Positions 44,501 to 55,015 of a DNA stretch of 64,000 bases are shown here, one piece after another. The translations under genes were made by a program, and so were the position numbers. Each line of letters opens with the position of its first letter. Position 1 is the stretch's first letter. Origin of the DNA: Rhizobium lusitanum (GTDB lineage: Bacteria > Pseudomonadota > Alphaproteobacteria > Rhizobiales > Rhizobiaceae); assembly GCF_014189535.1 (NCBI RefSeq), contig NZ_CP050307.1, positions 2,294,001-2,358,000 on the forward strand, read 5' to 3'. The notes beneath the pieces are model-generated. The model saw nothing but the letters and a program-made list of their open reading frames with translations, was not told the DNA's origin and ran no database searches.

Positions 44501-46867
44501 GAAGCATTCGATATCATCCTGCTGGCGACCGGCTACGATCTGCACGATTTCAAACCGAGGATCACGATCCGGGGACGAAACCGGCTGGAGCTGAACGAGT
44601 ATTTCGGGGACTTCCCCAAAAGCCATGCCGGCATTGCCGTCTCTCACTTTCCCAATTTCTTCCTGGCTTCAGGGCCGAACTCGGGCACCAATGCGACCTC
44701 GATCACGGCGATATATGAGCATAGCTGCGAGAACTTCCTGGAGATCATCCGCTACTGCGAAGCCAACCATGTGACGTCGGTTGAGGCCAAGGAAGCGGAG
44801 GCCGAAAAATTCGTGGCGTTCGTCAGGGAGCGAAATCAGTTGGGATCGTTCTCAAGCGGATGTTCGTCCTGGTATCAGACCAAACAGGGTGAGAATGTCG
44901 CGGTTTTCCCCGGTACGTTCGAGGAATTGAAGCAGTGGCGAACGTTCAATCCGGAGCAGTATCATTTCGAATATGCGGACAATGGTTTGGCGCGAGACAT
45001 CGCCGGATATTCTGCCCGTCAGCCGGCGCTAGAATCCCGTTCTCCCACCGCTGAACCGATCCCGCAGCCAACATTGGAAATGCCAGAAGACAGGCGAGGC
45101 CGCCGCGAACGGCTGGATTCCCCCGCCGTCACCGAGCAGATGATGGCCGATCATGTGCAAGGGATCATCACGGAGAAATTGTCCGCCGCGCTGGAAATCG
45201 ATCCGGATCTCATCGACTACGATGCATCCTTTGCCGACTACGGTATCGACTCGATCCTGGGCGCGGAACTCGTCCAATCCGTCAATGCCATCCTCGAGGT
45301 GAAGCTCGAAACCAATCATCTATTTGATTACGGCTCTGTCAAGAAGCTCAGTGGCCATGTGTTGTCTGTCTGGGGCGCAGCGGTCAGAGCGCGGTTGACA
45401 GAAACTCGGTACACGGCCGAGCAAATGAAGGCCAAGGATATACCGGCGCCGGCAGGCGAGGTGGTGGATCTGAAGCGTCCGGCCCTTAGCGCCGTCTCCA
45501 TGCCCACGCCGGATCGCACACATGGTTTCGGTCACGATCCCATTGCCATCATCGGGATGAGCGGTCGTTTTGCAGATTCGGAGTCTCTGGACTCATTCTG
45601 GCAAAATCTCAGAGACGGCAAGGATCTGGTCAAGGAGATCTCCCGCTGGGACAAAACCGAATGCATCAGCCCCGGCAGTACGGAAACCACCTATTGCAGC
45701 CGGGGCAGCTTCGTCGAGTCCGTCGATCTGTTCGATCCGGCTTTCTTCCGGATTTCGCCGCTGGAAGCCATGTATATGGACCCGCAGCAGCGCATATTCC
45801 TGGAGGAGTGCTGGACGGCTCTGGAATATGCCGGTTATGCCGGGAAAGGCATGGATAAGAAACGCTGCGGTGTTTTTGCCGGCTGCAGCCGTTCGGAGTA
45901 TGCCCAGTTCTTTTCGGAGGAGCCGCCTGCGCAAGCTTTCTGGGGCAATGCCCCATCGATAATTCCGGCCCGGATCGCCTATTATCTCAACCTTCTGGGG
46001 CCAGCGATTTCGGTCGATACGGCTTGTTCCAGTTCTCTGGTTTCGATTCATCTCGCCTGCCAGAGCCTTTGGTCACGGGAAACCGATATGTCCCTGGCCG
46101 GGGGCGTGTTTCTACAGCTGAAGCCCGACTATCATCAGGTCACCAATCGCGCCGGCATGCTTTCTCTTGAAGGCAAATGCCGTGCTTTTGACGCCGGAGC
46201 CAATGGCTTCGTACCGGGAGAAGGTGTCGGTGTGGTTGTCCTGAAGCGCTTGCAGGACGCGTTGGAGGACGGCGATACCATCCATGGCGTGATCGCCGGC
46301 AGCGGAATGAACCAGGACGGCAGCACCAACGGGATTACCGCCCCGAGTGCGCAATCGCAGCAGCGCCTCGAACTCTCCGTCTATGAGCAATTTCAGATCA
46401 ATCCCGAAACCATCCAGCTCGTTGAAGCGCATGGGACCGGTACTCCAATGGGTGACCCGGTCGAATTCAAGGCCTTAACCGATGCGTTCCGGCACTATAC
46501 CGACAAGACGCAATATTGCGCGATCGGTTCGGTCAAAGCCAATATCGGCCATGCCACTTTGGCGGCCGGTATCGCCAGCGTTCTGAAAGTGCTGATGGCT
46601 CTGAAACACCGCCAGATTCCGGCGCTGCTGCATTTTCAGGAAGCAAACCCCGCCATCGACTTCCCGTCCAGTCCATTTTATCCCTGCACGGAGTTGTCGG
46701 ACTGGCATGTGGCCGACGATCAGCGTCGCCGCGCCGCGATCAGCTCTTTCGGTATTAGCGGCACCAATGCCCATATGGTGATTGAAGAGATGCCGGAGGC
46801 GCGTCCCGCGCCATCGAATCCCCCGGTTATCTGGTGGTGCTTTCCGCGCGAACCGCAGAACAGCTAA
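41516..46867 (+). CDS. Trans-AT PKS gene C, second fragment: KS10 - BVMO - ACP - KS11
   Basis: The frame is open from 41516; the first ATG (41609) lies inside the KS motif IAIIGMAG and cannot be a native start. Domains: KS10 41582-42890 with NTACSSGL (Cys codon 42077), HGTGT and ANLGH; linker to 43400; Baeyer-Villiger type flavin monooxygenase about 43500-44990; ACP 45142-45370 (Ser codon 45251 in GIDSI); KS11 45536-46800 with DTACSSSL (Cys codon 46025), HGTGT and ANIGH. The reading ends at 46867 by a second frameshift, just after KS11. Its companion fragments continue the same protein. Confidence 0.9.
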   Translation, partial: TGDPIERRSVRQGHASVQGGTQQQEPIAIIGMAGRFPDADTVDELWMLLSDGRNAIMDIPETRWNWRDYFIAPGDPDNKITTNRGGFIRDIERFDALFFDISPREAQDMDPAQQLLLMESYRAIEDAGLSPQSIRGSRTAVFVGMEESQHEMLNGWRGITTGGAAMIASRLSYFLDLHGPAIVTNTACSSGLVALHQAAMSLRQGECDTALVASVALTLSPYSYITMSRAGMLSPEGQCRSFAANADGIGVGEAVVVLVLKPLAAAVAEGNPIHGVLKASGINFDGKTNGVTAPNGKMQAELIERIYTDHKIDINDIGHIVAHGTGTKLGDPVEVNALHDAFKKLRDRQPDLKSERSNCAITSCKANLGHTMAASGLVSLVSLLQSIRHQQIPASLHCEEENPHFNRTDVSLYVNRSRRKWQRTAGKPRIGAVSAFGRSGTNAHVVIEEYLPAENILESGSWRSQHTEVAIALSARTADQLRQKVRDLLRLTDRLGAGGDDGNEMRLTDVAYTLQTGRDAMAYRLGFIVGSFGELQVKLRAYLDDAQDIGNLFRGDAKPDPQYVRALARDKDRMAAAKEWLVAKRLPELLGLWVKGFDVDWQRLYGDDRPRRVSLPAYPFVGEAYRLRNVPESRAYATRGAEQDDAFGRSKAIMPSPSGKSAVASGQPPLVVIGGAGLFGLCMGVFLKKANIPFRIIEKNEDVGGVWFVNRWPGCGCDIPMLAYAYSFEHFTGDIWAKQPDILKYLQGIARKYDLYSHISFNTKIREASWQEEAGQWLLTSENEETIAAKYYIHAANEGQGHVGNIPNIPGMDEFQGFLMHALDCRADDWDFAGKRIAIIGNGTTQIQLVETLQPVAERLVVYARSPKYIYPRATYGRKTQEKLGSDYQFWLKHRGEYLAGADEFYAISNDPVQINPFHPDTQVERYFSRDMNDDWRSFYQWLREIDMVPDYSPGCSRPCMSHTYHHQIRADNVELKTVPAARITATGIETEKDAEAFDIILLATGYDLHDFKPRITIRGRNRLELNEYFGDFPKSHAGIAVSHFPNFFLASGPNSGTNATSITAIYEHSCENFLEIIRYCEANHVTSVEAKEAEAEKFVAFVRERNQLGSFSSGCSSWYQTKQGENVAVFPGTFEELKQWRTFNPEQYHFEYADNGLARDIAGYSARQPALESRSPTAEPIPQPTLEMPEDRRGRRERLDSPAVTEQMMADHVQGIITEKLSAALEIDPDLIDYDASFADYGIDSILGAELVQSVNAILEVKLETNHLFDYGSVKKLSGHVLSVWGAAVRARLTETRYTAEQMKAKDIPAPAGEVVDLKRPALSAVSMPTPDRTHGFGHDPIAIIGMSGRFADSESLDSFWQNLRDGKDLVKEISRWDKTECISPGSTETTYCSRGSFVESVDLFDPAFFRISPLEAMYMDPQQRIFLEECWTALEYAGYAGKGMDKKRCGVFAGCSRSEYAQFFSEEPPAQAFWGNAPSIIPARIAYYLNLLGPAISVDTACSSSLVSIHLACQSLWSRETDMSLAGGVFLQLKPDYHQVTNRAGMLSLEGKCRAFDAGANGFVPGEGVGVVVLKRLQDALEDGDTIHGVIAGSGMNQDGSTNGITAPSAQSQQRLELSVYEQFQINPETIQLVEAHGTGTPMGDPVEFKALTDAFRHYTDKTQYCAIGSVKANIGHATLAAGIASVLKVLMALKHRQIPALLHFQEANPAIDFPSSPFYPCTELSDWHVADDQRRRAAISSFGISGTNAHMVIEEMPEARPAPSNPPVIWWCFPREPQNS
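41570..45370 (+). other. Module 10: KS - Baeyer-Villiger monooxygenase - ACP
   Basis: The BVMO has the first FAD motif GGAGLFG (about 43537), FFxxE-like IEKNEDVGGVW, a middle fingerprint FQGFLMHALDCRADDW close to the F-x-G-x-x-x-H-x-x-x-W-(P/D) signature, and the NADPH motif GNGTTQ. In-line domains of this sort insert oxygen into the growing polyketide backbone. No reductive domain is present, so the beta-ketone is available as substrate. Confidence 0.87.
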
Positions 46868-49850
46868 AACAACAGGTTGGAAATCTGCTGGCGTTCTGCA
46901 AGCAGACGCCGGACCTGTCGATGAACGACGTGAGCCACACACTGTTTGTCGGTCGCATGCATCTCAGCCATCGCTTTGCCTGCATCGCGCGCAGCCAGGC
47001 GGAGCTGCTTCAGCTGCTGGAGCAATGGCTGACAACGACAGGAAAAGCTGCCAGGGACAGCCGCGTCTATTCCTCTGTCCTCCCGGAAGGCAAGATTCGC
47101 GAACAGGGATCGCTGAAAAAATACGGAAACCTGTGCATTCAGGAATGCAAGCATACCGCTGGCGATGTTCGTTATCTGGAACATCTCGCCACGATCGCGG
47201 AACTCTATGTCCAGGGATATGAACTGGATTTCCAGGAGCTGTTTGCACGGGGATCGAAGCGAATTCCGTTGCCGACCTATCCTTTCGCAAGGGAGCGGCA
47301 TTGGGTCGATGCGGCGGCGGAGCCTCGTCCAGTGAGAACCGGATTGCTGACCGAGGTCCTGCATCCGCTATTACACCGGAATACCTCCGATCTGGCGCAG
47401 CAGCGTTACAGCTCCGTCTTCAGCGGCGAGGAATTCTTCCTAAAAGATCATCAGATCAACGGACAAAAAATCCTGCCGGCCGTGGCATATCTGGAAATGG
47501 TGCGCGCCGCCGTCACGCGAGCCTTGCCTGATCGGCCTGAAGCCGCCGTTCTGGAATTGTTGGATATCGTCTGGGTGAAGCCCTTGACGGTTGCGGCAAG
47601 CAAACAGGTTTCGATCGATCTGTCCGTCATGCCGTCTCCGGACGGCCAGGACCTTGTCGGCTACGAAGTCTACAGCCTGGAGGGGGAGGAGAGGATCCTC
47701 CACAGCCAGGGAAAAGCCGCGCTCGGCCATCGGACGGAGTCGTCCTCGCTGGATATCCGGCAACTGCAAACCGAGATGAAATCCACACATCTCGATGCCG
47801 CTGATATCTATTCGGCCTTTGTTGGGGCGGGTGTGAACTATGGGCCTGCCCATCGAGGGATCGCTTCCATCCAATTTGGAGATCGGCAATGCCTAGCCCG
47901 GCTGACTTTGCCTTCCAGCGTCGAAAGCGGCCGTCACGACTATGAGCTGCACCCAAGCCTGATGGATAGCGTGTTGCAGGCATCCATCAACCTGCTTGCG
48001 GACATTTCGGACGTTTCGAACCAGGTCTCGCTGCCTTTTGCCCTGGAATCCCTGCGCGTCTTGTCGTCATGCACCAGGGAGATGCTGGCCTGGGTGCGGT
48101 TCGCTAAGGGAAGCGAAGCCAAGGACAAGGTGGCGAAACTCGACATCGATCTGATGGATCAGGATGGACAGCTTTGTGTGCAGATCCAGGGACTTTCCTT
48201 CAGGGCCCTCGGTGCCGGATTGAATGCCGGCGAGGCGTCCAGACGGGCGGGGAGCCTGCTCGCGGTGCCGGCCTGGGAGCCGCGCCCGGTGCCGGCTGGC
48301 AAGGAGTCCCTGGATGATCACCATGTCATTCTCTGCGAAATGCCTGCTATCGACCTCGCTGATCTTGAGGCGAGACTGTCTCGCAGCCGCTGCAGGCAGC
48401 TTCAGACCACAGACGGCAGTGATGTGGCGGAGCGTTATAGCCAGCATGCGCTGGCCTGCTTTGAACAGGTTCAGAGCATCCTCAAAGGCAAACCCCGTGG
48501 CAAAGTCCTGCTTCAGATTGTCGTCCCCGATCACCCCATGCAGACAGTGTTTGCCGGCCTGTCCGGACTGCTGAAAACGGCGGGGCTGGAAAATCCGCTG
48601 TTATCGGGCCAAGTGGTCATCGTCGATCCCAAGATCGGTACCGAACATCTGGCGGATCGGCTGTGCGAAAACCAGGCTGCGCCGTCCGGCACAGTCGTCC
48701 GCTATCGGGACGGCACCCGAGATGTGCTGCGCTGGCAGGAGATACAGCCGGCACAGACGGACAGCCGTGTCGTATTCCAGGATCAGGGTGTCTATCTGAT
48801 CGTTGGTGGACTGGGCGGCCTGGGTGCAATCTTCACCCGGGAAATTCTCAAGCAAGTCCCGAATGCCCATGTCATTCTGACCGGGCGCTCTGCGCTGACG
48901 GAGGAGCGGAGGATCAGGCTCGAGGCCCTGTCTTCTCGAAAGGACGCAATCGACTACAGGCAGCTGGACGTTTGCGATGCGGAGCAGGTGACTGCTTTGA
49001 TCGCGGCCATTCGGGACCGGTACAAACGCCTGAACGGTATTCTTCATTGCGCCGGAATGATTGCCGATCAGTTCATCCTGAACAAGACGGCGGGGGAGTT
49101 CCGCCAGGTTCTGGCACCGAAAGTGACGGGCACATGGAACCTCGACCGGGCGAGCCTGCACCTCGATCTGGATTTCCTGGTGCTGTTTTCTTCTCAGGCA
49201 TCCGCGATGGGCAGTATGGGCCAGGCCGATTATGCCGTAGCCAATGGTTTTCTGGATCAGTTTGCCGCTTACCGGAACACGCTCGTAGCCGATAAGGAAA
49301 GACGCGGGCAGACCCTGTCCATCAACTGGCCGCTTTGGCAGGACGGCGGGATGATGGTGGATCCGGTAATTCAGCAGCGGATCCGCGAGAATACCGGCAT
49401 GCATCCCATGCAGACCGATATTGGATTGCTTTCATTCTACCAGAGCCTGGGTTCGGGCAATGCGCAGGTCGGGGTGATGGAAGGCGATCTGCCGCAGATC
49501 CGTCAGCTGCTGTTCAATGAGGAGACGCCATCTCAGTCGGCGCCCGCAGAAGAGGCGCGGACACCAGCGGCACCAGCACCGTCGACGCTACCGGTACCCG
49601 ACAGCCTGCTGGAAAAAACCCAGGACTTCCTGGCCAAGCAGCTGTCGACGCTATTGAAGCTGCCCGCCTCTCGCATTGATCCGCAGGCGCCGCTGGAGCA
49701 ATACGGCATCGATTCGATCCTGACAGTCAATCTGACCAATCAGTTGGAGAAAACCTTCGGAGCTTTGTCGAAGACGCTGCTGTTCGAATATCAGACCATT
49801 CGCGAGTTGGCCGAATATTTTACAGCCTCGCATGCCGATAAACTGGCAGG
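45536..49850 (+). other. Module 11: KS - DH - KR - ACP (interrupted by frameshift 2)
   Basis: KS11 is intact. DH: His at 47449 in DHQINGQKILP, Asp at 47965 in HPSLMDSVLQ. KR: VGGLGGLG and SSQASA...QADYAVAN. ACP Ser codon 49714 in YGIDSI. The frameshift lies between KS11 and its flanking linker. Confidence 0.87.
46820..46824 (+). other. Apparent frameshift 2 in a C5 run
   Basis: Adding one C converts the local reading from NPPVIWWCF to NPPGYLVVLSARTAEQL, which is the standard sequence at the start of a post-KS linker. The two readings overlap for 34 bp and no ribosome-binding site or sensible start exists here. Confidence 0.88.
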
Positions 49851-50040
49851 CCTGTTCGCACCCGCGGATCGTCAGCCGGCTGAGAAACAGAACGAGAGCC
49901 GCACGGCGGCAGCTCCCATCTCTGATGTTCAAAAAGAACGGCGCCGCTGTCGGGCAGGCGTCCGCTGCAACACAATGCACCGGCTGCGATCACGCCGCCT
50001 CGAGCTGTTGCCGACGAGCCGATTGCCATCATCGGCTTGA
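46825..50040 (+). CDS. Trans-AT PKS gene C, third fragment: linker - DH - KR - ACP
   Basis: This is the -1 frame continuation of KS11. It contains the rest of the KS flanking linker (ending LPTYPFARERHW), DH at 47355-48230, KR at 48250-49500 with VGGLGGLG, and ACP at 49610-49850 with YGIDSIL. After about 49930 the reading turns into an arginine/cysteine-rich sequence (KERRRCRAGVRCNTMHR) unlike any synthase linker, and it stops at 50040. The correct frame from 49936 on leads into the next KS. The apparent GTG start at 46834 is not credible because it is internal to a conserved fold. Confidence 0.88.
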   Translation, partial: GYLVVLSARTAEQLKQQVGNLLAFCKQTPDLSMNDVSHTLFVGRMHLSHRFACIARSQAELLQLLEQWLTTTGKAARDSRVYSSVLPEGKIREQGSLKKYGNLCIQECKHTAGDVRYLEHLATIAELYVQGYELDFQELFARGSKRIPLPTYPFARERHWVDAAAEPRPVRTGLLTEVLHPLLHRNTSDLAQQRYSSVFSGEEFFLKDHQINGQKILPAVAYLEMVRAAVTRALPDRPEAAVLELLDIVWVKPLTVAASKQVSIDLSVMPSPDGQDLVGYEVYSLEGEERILHSQGKAALGHRTESSSLDIRQLQTEMKSTHLDAADIYSAFVGAGVNYGPAHRGIASIQFGDRQCLARLTLPSSVESGRHDYELHPSLMDSVLQASINLLADISDVSNQVSLPFALESLRVLSSCTREMLAWVRFAKGSEAKDKVAKLDIDLMDQDGQLCVQIQGLSFRALGAGLNAGEASRRAGSLLAVPAWEPRPVPAGKESLDDHHVILCEMPAIDLADLEARLSRSRCRQLQTTDGSDVAERYSQHALACFEQVQSILKGKPRGKVLLQIVVPDHPMQTVFAGLSGLLKTAGLENPLLSGQVVIVDPKIGTEHLADRLCENQAAPSGTVVRYRDGTRDVLRWQEIQPAQTDSRVVFQDQGVYLIVGGLGGLGAIFTREILKQVPNAHVILTGRSALTEERRIRLEALSSRKDAIDYRQLDVCDAEQVTALIAAIRDRYKRLNGILHCAGMIADQFILNKTAGEFRQVLAPKVTGTWNLDRASLHLDLDFLVLFSSQASAMGSMGQADYAVANGFLDQFAAYRNTLVADKERRGQTLSINWPLWQDGGMMVDPVIQQRIRENTGMHPMQTDIGLLSFYQSLGSGNAQVGVMEGDLPQIRQLLFNEETPSQSAPAEEARTPAAPAPSTLPVPDSLLEKTQDFLAKQLSTLLKLPASRIDPQAPLEQYGIDSILTVNLTNQLEKTFGALSKTLLFEYQTIRELAEYFTASHADKLAGLFAPADRQPAEKQNESRTAAAPISDVQKERRRCRAGVRCNTMHRLRSRRLELLPTSRLPSSA
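49931..49935 (+). other. Apparent frameshift 3 in an A5 run
   Basis: With one extra A, the linker after the ACP reads SDVQKRTAPLSGRRPLQH and continues without interruption through PPRAVADEPIAIIGLSGRYP, the usual KS start. As given, the KS reading only has a TTG inside the IAIIGLSG motif as start. Confidence 0.85.
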
Positions 50041-53000
50041 GCGGCCGCTATCCGCAGGCTTTTAATATCGATGAATACTGGCAAAACCTGCGTGATGGGA
50101 AAGACTGCATTACGGAGGTGCCCAAAGAGCGCTGGGACTGGCGGGATTATTTCAGCGACGATCGTAGTCAAACCGGAAACCACTTCAGCAAATGGGGCGG
50201 GTTTATCGAGGGCGTCGACGAGTTCGATCCCTTCTTCTTCAACATGTCGCCTAGGGAAGCCGAATATACGGACCCCCAGGAACGGTTGTTCCTGCAGCAT
50301 GCCTGGATGGCGGTGGAAGACGCAGGCTATACGCGGGCCGGTCTGCAAATCGCCGACGAGCAGAATCTGGCGGGACAGGTTGGTGTCTATGTCGGCGTGA
50401 TGTATGGCGAATATCAGCTCTTCGGAGCCGAAGCGAGCTTGCGCGGAAATCGCATGGGCTTTGCGGTCAGCCTGGCCAGCATCGCCAACCGAGTTTCCTA
50501 TGTGCTCAACCTTCATGGTCCCAGTATGACGCTGGATACCATGTGTTCTTCTTCGCTGACGGCAATCCATCTGGCTTGCCAGGATTTGAAGCTGGGGCGA
50601 ACCAGCCTTGCGATCGCAGGCGGCGTGAATACCACCGTTCATCCCAACAAATATCTGATGCTCAGCGCCGGACAATTTATCTCCAGCGAAGGGCGGTGCC
50701 AAAGCTTCGGGGTGGGCGGTGACGGCTATATCCCTGCCGAAGGCGTCGGCGTGGTGGTGCTCAAGCGCTTGTCCGAAGCGCAAAGGGATCAAGATCATAT
50801 TTACGGTGTCATCAAGGGCAGCGCTCTTAATCATGGCGGGAAAACCAACGGCTACACGGTGCCCAATCCGCAGGCGCAAACCGCCTCGATCCGTCGCGCA
50901 TTGGCGGAATCCGGCACCGATCCGCGGCATATCAGCTACATAGAAGCGCACGGCACCGGCACGAAGCTCGGCGATCCCATCGAGATTGCCGGACTGACGA
51001 AGGCATTTGGCCAGTATACGAAGGATACCGGATTTTGCTTCGTCGGTTCCGCCAAATCCAATATCGGCCATGGCGAGTCAGCGGCGGGCATTGCGGGACT
51101 GACAAAAGTTCTGCTGCAGATGAAACATCAGAAGATCGCCCCGTCTCTGCATTCGGCAGTATTGAACCCGAATATCGATTTCGACCGGACGCCGTTCGTC
51201 GTCAATCAATCGCTGAGAGATTGGGAGAACCCGGTGATCGATGGCCAGTCGATACCGAGAATCGCCGGGATATCGTCGTTTGGCGCAGGCGGCTCCAACG
51301 CGCACCTCATTCTGGAGGAATATCTGGACGGCGGACGGGACAGCCGAGAGACGAGCGCATCACTTGGTGCGCCGAGCGTCATCGTGCTGTCGGCAAAGAA
51401 TGAACGGCGTCTGCGGGAAATGGCTGAAAATCTTCAGTCCTTTGTCGCTGAAAATCCGACGCTGGCGCTGTCTGACGTGGCCTATACGCTCCAGGTCGGC
51501 AGGGAGGCCATGGAGGAGCGTCTGGGCATTCTGGTCAGCTCTGCCGAACAGCTGTCGGAGAAGCTCGGGGCCTGGCTGGCCGGTGAGCAGGATCTGGACG
51601 ATCTCTGGCAAGGGCAGGCGAAGAGGAACGACGAGACCATCGCATTGTTCTCCGGCGATGCCGATCTGCAGGAAACCATCGACCGGTGGATCGCGCAGCG
51701 GAAGTATCCGAAGCTGCTTGACCTGTGGGTGAAGGGCCTCAACCCGGACTGGAACAAGCTGTATGGCGATGACAGGCCCTATCGCATTAGTTTGCCGGCT
51801 TATCCTTTTGCCCGCGACCGTTACTGGACGCCCGAAGGCAACGTCAGCTCCTCCGGGAGTGGTCAACCATCCGGACATGGCAGTCTGCTGTCAAAGCTAC
51901 AGCAGTCAATGACGCTCAAACCATCGCCGATAGTCGAGCAAACGACAGTTTTGCGACCTGATGGCTCCGACGACCTGTCCTGGGATCAACTCACCTACCG
52001 TCCGGTATGGAATGAACTACCGGCCTCTCGGTCTGTCCGGCAGGACCGGACGCTCAAACGTATTTTGCTCGTGCATGGAGAATCCATCCTTCAGGTCGAG
52101 AAAGATATTCTGGCTGAGTGCCGGAGAAAACATCCCGACGCAAACGTAACGCAGATCCGTCTCGGTCAAACTACACGGCGCATTTCGGATACGGAATGGT
52201 CTTGTGACGTCGATGATCCCGAGGGTTTTCATCTGTGCCTCAAGGGTGAGCCGACGCCCGATTGCGTCTTCTTTGTTGCGGCCGCTCCGAAAACGCAGCC
52301 GTCCGCAGACGGCAATCTGCAGATCCAGCATTCGGCCGTTAATGAAATCCAGTTGTTGCGCCTGGTGAAAACACTGCAACAGCACAATGAGGCAGGCACG
52401 GTGACGGACTGCTTTATCCTGACTCTGGACAATCATCAGCCTGACGATACGCAAAACGAGCCTGACGGGGGTGGCCTGACGGGGCTGGCCTATGCGATCG
52501 CTCAGGGAGACCGCCGCTTTCTGGTCAGAAATGTCGACCTGTCGCGCAGCGACCTTGCGGACGACGAGACACGTAAGGCCGCATTGAAGTTGATGCTCGA
52601 CGAGTTGCCGTCCGACCGTGGAACGGCGGTCAAAATCAAGTCGGGTCGCCGTTATCAGCAGTCCTTCCTGAAATGGCAGTGGGACGCGGAAAGCAAGTCG
52701 CCGGGGTTGAGAGACGGCGGGGTCTATCTGATTGCCGGCGGTTCGGGAACCGTCGGTCAGATCATCACCCGTCACTTGATCGAGCGGTATCGTGCCAAAG
52801 TGGTGTGGTTGGGCCGCAGTGCGGAAAGTGATCCGTCCCTACAGAAGAAGCTGGCACGCTTTCAGGAGCTGGGGACCACCCCCTGGTACGTTCAGGCGGA
52901 CGTGACCCAGGCGGATTCGCTGAGGCAAGCCATCGATAAAGTGAAACAGAAATATCCAGTCCTCAACGGCGCGATCTTTTCCAGCCTGGTGTTTCATCCC

Positions 53001-53528
53001 GAGAATTCGGTCGCCGGAACGACCGAACAGGAGTTCGCGGATATTCTGGACGTCAAGATTACCGGCAGTCGTCATTTCCACGCTGCGCTGGAAAACGAGC
53101 CGCTGGACTTCCTTTGCTACTTCTCATCGGTCCAGTCCTTTTCCTTCCTGTCTGCAAAGGACAGTGTTGGCTACGCAACCGGAATTACCTTTGCCGATGC
53201 TGCAGCCAGATCGCAGCGTCATCGAAGCCGCTTTCCGGTAGGCATCATCAACTGGGGATACTGGGAGGCGACCGTCAAGGGGACGCCGCTCGAGGCTCCG
53301 TTATCCGCGAGGTTCGGTCTGATCCAGGATCAGGTCGGTACGCAATTCTTCGACCGATTTGTCAGCCAATTGCAAAAGGGCGGCGCTAGCCAACTGCTCT
53401 GCATGCCCGCGTCACAGCCCCTACAGGAAATGATGGGTCTGAGGGAGAACGAGGTCAGCTATCTCTCGTCTCATGCGAACCCATCGCTCTTTGCCCGTTT
53501 GAAGGAAGAATATTATGAGCAAGCTTAA
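49936..53528 (+). CDS. Trans-AT PKS gene C, fourth fragment: KS12 - KR
   Basis: KS12 covers 50019-51330: EPIAIIGLSGRYP, DTMCSSSL (Cys codon 50544), HGTGT, SNIGH. The linker ends at LPAYPFARDRYW (about 51830). A KR follows at 51980-53430 with the NADPH motif AGGSGTVG and the catalytic region FSSVQSF...VGYATGITFAD, where the Asn of the usual YxxxN is not kept, as in many trans-AT KRs that sit next to a methyltransferase. The protein ends RLKEEYYEQA and overlaps gene D by 14 bp. There is no ACP here: the module is finished by the next protein. Confidence 0.9.
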
Positions 53529-55015
53529 AGCGGATATTCTCTCAAAGCCGAATCCCTTCGAGGAACTGGATCAATGGATATCGAAACGCTTGTTCCTGCA
53601 GATCCGCCGGCTCGGTGTTTTCACCGAGCCGGCCACCTCATCGGGTTCGGTTGAGGATCTGCGCGCAAAGGCAGGGGTGCTGGACAAATATGCCCGCTGG
53701 TGGAAGGAATGCTGCCTGGAAATCCTGGAGCAGCATGGCTATGTGCGCCACGAGCACGGCCAGGTCCGGCTATCCGACCACAGGTCTTTCGACAGCATCG
53801 AGTCCGAGCAGGCATTTCAGGCATCGTGGGATGCGCGCAAGGCTGCTTATCTTCAGGACCCGCAAAGCCGGGCGGTTGTCCAACTGATCGATGACTGCCT
53901 GCAACATCTGCCGGACATTCTGCGCGGTGTCGTTCTGGCAACGGATGTCATTTTCCCCAACTCGTCGCTGGAAAAAGTTGAAAGCATATACAAGCACAAC
54001 GAGCGGGCAGACTATTTCAATATGCAGGTTGCCGAAACGGCAAAAGCCTATCTTGCCTTGCTGGTGGCCCAGCGGCCTGAAGGCGGTATCCGTATTATCG
54101 AGATCGGGGCGGGCACCGGCGGCACCGCGGCTATCGTTCTTCCCCATATCGCCGCGTTTCAATCCCATATCCGGGAGTACTGCTATACCGATATTTCCAA
54201 TGCTTTCCTGGTTCATGGCAAGACGCAGTATGGAACAAATTACCCGTTCCTGACGTGCAAGCTTTGGAACGTCGAAGAGCCCCCCGCACAACAGAACATT
54301 GATCTGGGGGCGTACGACATTGTGATCGCCACCAATGTGCTGCATGCCACAAAGAACATCAGGGAGACTCTTCGCAACGCCAAGGCGGCGATGAAGAAAA
54401 ACGGCATCCTGCTGCTAAACGAGCTCACCGAGAAATCGATCTTCGGCACGCTGACATTTGGTCTTCTGGACGGATGGTGGCGCTATGAAGACGAGGCGTT
54501 GCGCATCCACGGTTCGCCGCTGCTTGCTGTCGAAAGCTGGCAGTCTGTTTTTCGCCAGGAGGGCTTCGGTTCGGTCTTTATTCCCGAACCGGACGCCGGT
54601 CGGCTGGGACAGCAGGTACTGGTCGCCGAGAGCGACGGGGTCATTCGGCAAAGGGTGATGACGCGATCGGAGGAAGGCGCGGCAAACGTGCGTCCGCCCG
54701 TTGCCAAGGTCCAACCGCAGCGACAGCCCGTGCCGGCGAAGGCCACAGAAAATCCCGTTTCGGCTGCGGTCTCCGGAACGGATGTCGAAGCCTATGTACT
54801 GAGCGCTCTGGCCGAAGCGCTGAAAGTGTCGGGGGACAGCATCAAAAAGGATGTGCCCTTCGCCGATTACGGCGTTGACTCGATACTGGGTGTGAACTTC
54901 GTCAACCGGCTTAAGGACGTATTGGCGATCGAGCTCAATACAGCGATCATCTTCGACTATTCGACGGTCGATCGCCTGACGAAATACATCCTGCAAAACC
55001 ACCAGAATGAGATTG
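50010..55015 (+). other. Module 12 (split C/D): KS - KR | cMT - ACP
   Basis: KS12 and KR12 are on one protein, C-methyltransferase and ACP (GVDSI, Ser codon 54880) on the next. An alpha-methyl, beta-hydroxy unit is predicted. The split falls between KR and cMT. Confidence 0.86.

Noticed and set aside
46820..49935. Programmed ribosomal frameshifting at the homopolymer sites
   Set aside because: The sites differ from one another, lack slippery-heptamer plus structure arrangement, and one lies inside a KS core; missing bases are simpler.
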